From JBGAPI01 sp044221335 (lineage in GTDB: Bacteria > Pseudomonadota > Gammaproteobacteria > Xanthomonadales > Ahniellaceae): DNA of 37,000 nucleotides. The stretch spans positions 1-37,000 of the forward strand of contig JBGAPI010000054.1 in the NCBI GenBank assembly GCA_044221335.1. Reading direction: 5' to 3'. Both the position numbers and the translations under genes were made by a program. Positions 31,686 to 37,000 of the stretch are shown piece after piece. Under the pieces are notes generated by a model that was not told the DNA's origin, did no database searches, and worked only from the letters and a program-made list of their open reading frames with translations. The stretch's first letter is position 1; the number at the start of each line of letters is the position of its first letter.

Positions 31686-33953
31686 ATGACCTCCAGCACC
31701 ACCGCCCTGCCCCACATCACCGGACTGCGCGTCGACCGTCGGCTCGGCAAGGGTGGCATGGCCGAGGTCTATCTCGCCACGCAGCTGTCGCTCGGCCGCA
31801 AGATCGCGCTGAAGGTGCTGTCGGCCGAGGATTCGATGAGCGCCGGCGATGCCGAACGCTTCGAGCGCGAGGCGCAGACCATCGCGCGACTCGATCATCC
31901 GAACATCGTCGGCATCCACGACGTCGGTCGGATGGCCGACGGCCGGCTGTACTTCTCCATGCCCTACCTGCCCGGTGGCGACCTCGCCAGTCGCGACCTG
32001 CGCGGCAAGACCGCGGAGGTGGCGGAGGTGATGCGCGGCCTGGTGCAGGCGCTGGGCTACGCCCACCAGCGCGGCGTCGTGCACCGCGACGTGAAGCCGG
32101 CCAACGTGCTGTTCGACGGCAGCGGTCGCGCGCTGCTGGCCGACTTCGGCATCGCGCTGGCCAACGACCACGACCACCGGATGACCAGCCCCGGCAAGGC
32201 GCTGGGTTCGACCGGCTACATGAGCCCGGAGCAGGCGCGCGGAGGAGAGCTCGATGGCCGCTCCGACCTCTACAGCCTCGGGGTGATGTGCTACGAGATG
32301 CTGATCGGCGACCTGCCCTATCACGGCGCCGACGCCTTCGCGATCGCCTTCGCCCACATGTACGAGCCGATCCCGCGGCTGCCGGCGGCGCTGCTGCACT
32401 GGCAGCCGTTCATCGATCGCGCGATGGCGAAGGAGCCGGTCGACCGCTTTGTCGACGCCGAATCGATGCTGGCGGCACTCGACGACGTACTGGTGCGACA
32501 GAAGTCCTCGGCCGACGCGGCGCGCACTCAGCCGATCACCCAGCAGAAGGCGTCCTCGCCGTCCGCTCCGCCGCCGCCGGAGGCGGTGGTGACCGGTCCG
32601 TCGGCCGCCTCCCGGCGCACCCTGCCGATCGTCGGCTCGGTGCTGGGTGTCGCGCTGATCGCCATCCTGGCCGTCATCTACCGGAGCGTGACCGCTCCGG
32701 CGAATCCGGCGGACGGCAGCGCCGTCGCGCTGCCGCCGGAAGCGGCGACGAAGTCCACCGCGGCCGGCGCCGATCCGAACGCGAAGTCCGCACCGATGCC
32801 CGCTCCGCCTCCGGACGACGCGGTGATCGAGCGGGAGTTGAAACTGGCGCAGGAGGCACTGAAGAGCGGCAACCTGTTCGCGCCGGCGGACGACAACGCC
32901 ACCGACCTCCTGCTCGACGTGCTGGCGAGGGTGCCGAACCATCTCCAGGCCCAGGCCGATGCCAGCGAGCTGGTGAAGCTGGCAACCCGCAAGGTCGAGA
33001 CCGCGATCGGCGCGGGCCGGACCGCGGACGCCGAGACCATCGCGGCCGGCGTCGAGCGGGTGATCGCGAGCAAGGCGGTCGATGGCGATCCGGTGGTGGA
33101 CGAGTGGAAGTCCCGCTACGTCGAGTCGCTCCGGGTCGCGGTCGACAAGGCCGCGGCCGCTCTCGACCGCAATCGGATCGCCGCCTGGAAGGACGCACTC
33201 GACCGCGCCGCCGGCTACGACCCGGCCGTCACCGCCTGGCGCGAGCGCTATGCCAACCTGCCGAAGCCGGGCGCGCGCTTCGCCGACAAGGGCGGTCCGG
33301 AGATGGCACTGGTTCCCGGCAGCGGCGAGCAGGGTCCGTTCGCCGTGATGCGGTTCGAACTGAGTCGCGCCGAATACGCGGAGTTCGCCAAGGCCAGCGG
33401 CCGCGCGCCGGGCCGATGCCGCGACCGCACCGGCCCGTTCGCCGCGCTGCGCCGTCGCGACTGGCAGGATCCCGGCTTCGAACAGGGTCCGCGCGAACCG
33501 GTGGTCTGCGTCAGCTACGCGGACGCCGAGGCCTACGCCGCCTGGCTCGGCGCCAGGACCCACGAGCGCTACCGCCTGCCGACGCTGCGCGAATGGCAGG
33601 CCGCCGCGGCCCGGCCCGACACCACTCCCTGCAAGGGCGGCAACCAGCTCGACCAGGACGCGGCGATCAAGCTCGCCGCCCACTTCGACTGCCACGACGG
33701 CTTCCGCACGACCGCGCCAGTCGGCAAGTTCGGCGCCAACGCCTACGGCGTCGCCGACATCGTCGGCAACGTGCGCGAGTGGACCAGCGACTGCGGCGGC
33801 GAAGACTGCGTCACGGCCGGCTCGTCCTTCATCGACGGCAAGAAGACCGAACCGCTGCAGGCCACCGAGCGCCTGTCGAAGGACGGCGGTGCGCCCTATG
33901 TCGGCATCCGGCTGGTGCGCGAGGTCCGCATCGACGCGTTGCCCGGCAAGTAG
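31686..33953 (+). CDS. Transmembrane Ser/Thr protein kinase with FGE-sulfatase-like domain
   Basis: This encodes 755 residues. A cytoplasmic Hanks-type kinase covers about 12-270, with the glycine loop GKGGMAEV (21-28), Lys43 in ALKVL, HRDVKPAN (133-140), DFG (153-155) and STGYMSPEQ (175-183). All catalytic residues are present. A Pro/Ala linker leads to one membrane helix (312-333). The outer part has helical segments (about 378-525) and a C-terminal formylglycine-generating-enzyme-like (SUMF1) fold from about 538, with VCVSYADAEAYAAWL, RLPTLREWQAAA and VGNVREWTSDC. The usual RGGSW stretch is replaced by CVTAGSSF, so it is probably a binding module, not an active enzyme. Similar kinase-FGE fusions are known (Pkn1-type). 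The substrate is unknown. Confidence 0.9.
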   Translation: MTSSTTALPHITGLRVDRRLGKGGMAEVYLATQLSLGRKIALKVLSAEDSMSAGDAERFEREAQTIARLDHPNIVGIHDVGRMADGRLYFSMPYLPGGDLASRDLRGKTAEVAEVMRGLVQALGYAHQRGVVHRDVKPANVLFDGSGRALLADFGIALANDHDHRMTSPGKALGSTGYMSPEQARGGELDGRSDLYSLGVMCYEMLIGDLPYHGADAFAIAFAHMYEPIPRLPAALLHWQPFIDRAMAKEPVDRFVDAESMLAALDDVLVRQKSSADAARTQPITQQKASSPSAPPPPEAVVTGPSAASRRTLPIVGSVLGVALIAILAVIYRSVTAPANPADGSAVALPPEAATKSTAAGADPNAKSAPMPAPPPDDAVIERELKLAQEALKSGNLFAPADDNATDLLLDVLARVPNHLQAQADASELVKLATRKVETAIGAGRTADAETIAAGVERVIASKAVDGDPVVDEWKSRYVESLRVAVDKAAAALDRNRIAAWKDALDRAAGYDPAVTAWRERYANLPKPGARFADKGGPEMALVPGSGEQGPFAVMRFELSRAEYAEFAKASGRAPGRCRDRTGPFAALRRRDWQDPGFEQGPREPVVCVSYADAEAYAAWLGARTHERYRLPTLREWQAAAARPDTTPCKGGNQLDQDAAIKLAAHFDCHDGFRTTAPVGKFGANAYGVADIVGNVREWTSDCGGEDCVTAGSSFIDGKKTEPLQATERLSKDGGAPYVGIRLVREVRIDALPGK

Positions 33954-34109
33954 AGCGGCCCCCCGCCCGCAGCCCTTGATCGGACGCTCAAGCGAGCGGC
34001 CCAGGTGCCGCTCTGCGGCTTCGGGCGAAACGGACACGGACGGGCTCTGCCGCCATTGCCCCGCCGCATCGCGATGGCGCGACGGGCGCGCCCCACTCCC
34101 CATCCGGGT

Positions 34110-34115
34110 TACAAT
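34110..34115 (+). promoter_or_regulatory. Likely -10 element of gyrA
   Basis: TACAAT lies 61 bp before the gyrA start in the 223-bp intergenic stretch 33954-34176. It is a 5/6 match to the consensus, and no good -35 is seen at the usual distance. The remainder of the gap is GC-rich and holds no gene. Confidence 0.5.
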
Positions 34116-34176
34116 TCCTTCCTTTCGCCCGGCCGATTTTCGGTCCGGGTGGCAACCGTCCAGACCCCGGTGACCG

Positions 34177-36777
<2,601 letters not shown>

Positions 36778-36786
36778 ACGCGATCA

Positions 36787-36802
36787 CGAACGGGCTCGTT
36801 CG
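36787..36802 (+). terminator. Short hairpin after gyrA
   Basis: CGAACG and CGTTCG form a 6-bp stem with a 4-nt loop nine bases after the gyrA stop. A partly overlapping TTCGC/GCGAA hairpin follows (36799-36811). No T-tract is present, so termination strength is uncertain. Confidence 0.4.
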
Positions 36803-36849
36803 CGGAGCGAATTTCCGGGTGACGCGAGGGTGATTGGGCACTAACCTTA

Positions 36850-36877
36850 CCGTTCGTCAACAATCTGTTGCCGTTCG
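36850..36877. promoter_or_regulatory. Palindrome between direct repeats downstream of gyrA
   Basis: CCGTTCG occurs at 36850-36856 and 36871-36877, exactly 21 bp (two helical turns) apart. Between them is the 13-bp palindrome CAACAATCTGTTG (36858-36870). This looks like a regulator site for a gene beyond the window. The rest of 36803-37000 shows no supported gene; an ATG at 36974 opens nine codons to the edge but is not convincing. Confidence 0.35.
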
Positions 36878-37000
36878 GTCACCGGGTTCGGCGCCATTCA
36901 CCCTGGCGTCGCGCCGTGCCGGCTATCCCGGCAGGTACGCCGTGACGGTCGCGCGCGAGCAGCGGGGTTTTCCATGGGGCGTGGATCGGTTCCGATTTTC

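Noticed and set aside
36974..37000. Start of a further gene (MGRGSVPIF) at the right edge
   Set aside because: Only nine codons are visible, without a clear ribosome binding site; an overlapping GTG frame is equally possible.

Overview
This window is GC-rich chromosomal DNA from a gammaproteobacterium, most likely of the order Lysobacterales (Xanthomonadales). The placement is inferred from a GyrA whose key residues keep the E. coli numbering, small membrane proteins beginning MDNPYxPP, GTAG/GTGGGAG-headed REP-type palindromes, and a DGFE motif near the C-terminus of a giant secreted protein. No rRNA, tRNA, CRISPR array, transposase, integrase or phage gene was seen.

Layout. (1) Positions 1-11283, minus strand: two tandem paralogous genes for secreted proteins. 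The first is cut by the window edge (430 residues present). The second is 3154 residues: signal peptide, right-handed beta-helix region, 18 tandem ASH/choice-of-anchor-D domains on a 318-bp DNA period, a cadherin-like and a DUF11-like region, a DGFED motif and a further 112 residues. Both start in the same leader sequence. REP-type palindromes and a strong hairpin terminator lie between them. (2) 11284-11660: promoter region and interspersed repeats. (3) 11661-16079, minus: full-length Lhr-type DNA helicase. (4) 16334-26587, plus: a long co-directional run of about twenty small, mostly single-domain genes (Nudix, MAPEG, P-loop kinase, DUF4166, SRPBCC, DHCW cupin, DUF1801, DUF2277, DUF3667 and unknowns). 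It includes a four-gene chain with overlapping stop/start codons (17792-19546), an overlooked 41-residue small gene with an excellent ribosome binding site (16833-16958), and one frame-broken gene (17478-17721). (5) 26618-28385, minus: an exported or membrane-anchored protein, a GFA/CENP-V zinc protein, and a membrane-protein/XRE-repressor pair preceded by an AT-rich island with four ATGTA/TACAT half-sites. (6) 28541-30614, plus: the thioredoxin-TPR chaperedoxin CnoX (YbbN) and a polytopic membrane protein with a helical tail, closed by a paired REP hairpin whose first bases form the stop codon. (7) 30722-33953: a second DUF3667 membrane protein diverging from a receptor-type Ser/Thr kinase whose extracytoplasmic end is an FGE-sulfatase-like domain. 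(8) 34177-36777: gyrA, followed by 223 bp without a convincing gene.

How the parts fit. The helicase, CnoX and gyrA are conserved household genes. The giant repeat proteins are probably surface or secreted adhesin-like proteins that expand by unequal recombination. The 16-27 kb run looks like an accessory zone of small stress or metabolite-processing proteins, but no attC sites support reading it as an integron array. The strongest candidates for something undescribed are the coupled operon at 17792-19546, the 41-residue gene, the divergent DUF3667/kinase pair, and the homogenised ASH array. None is proven by sequence reading alone.
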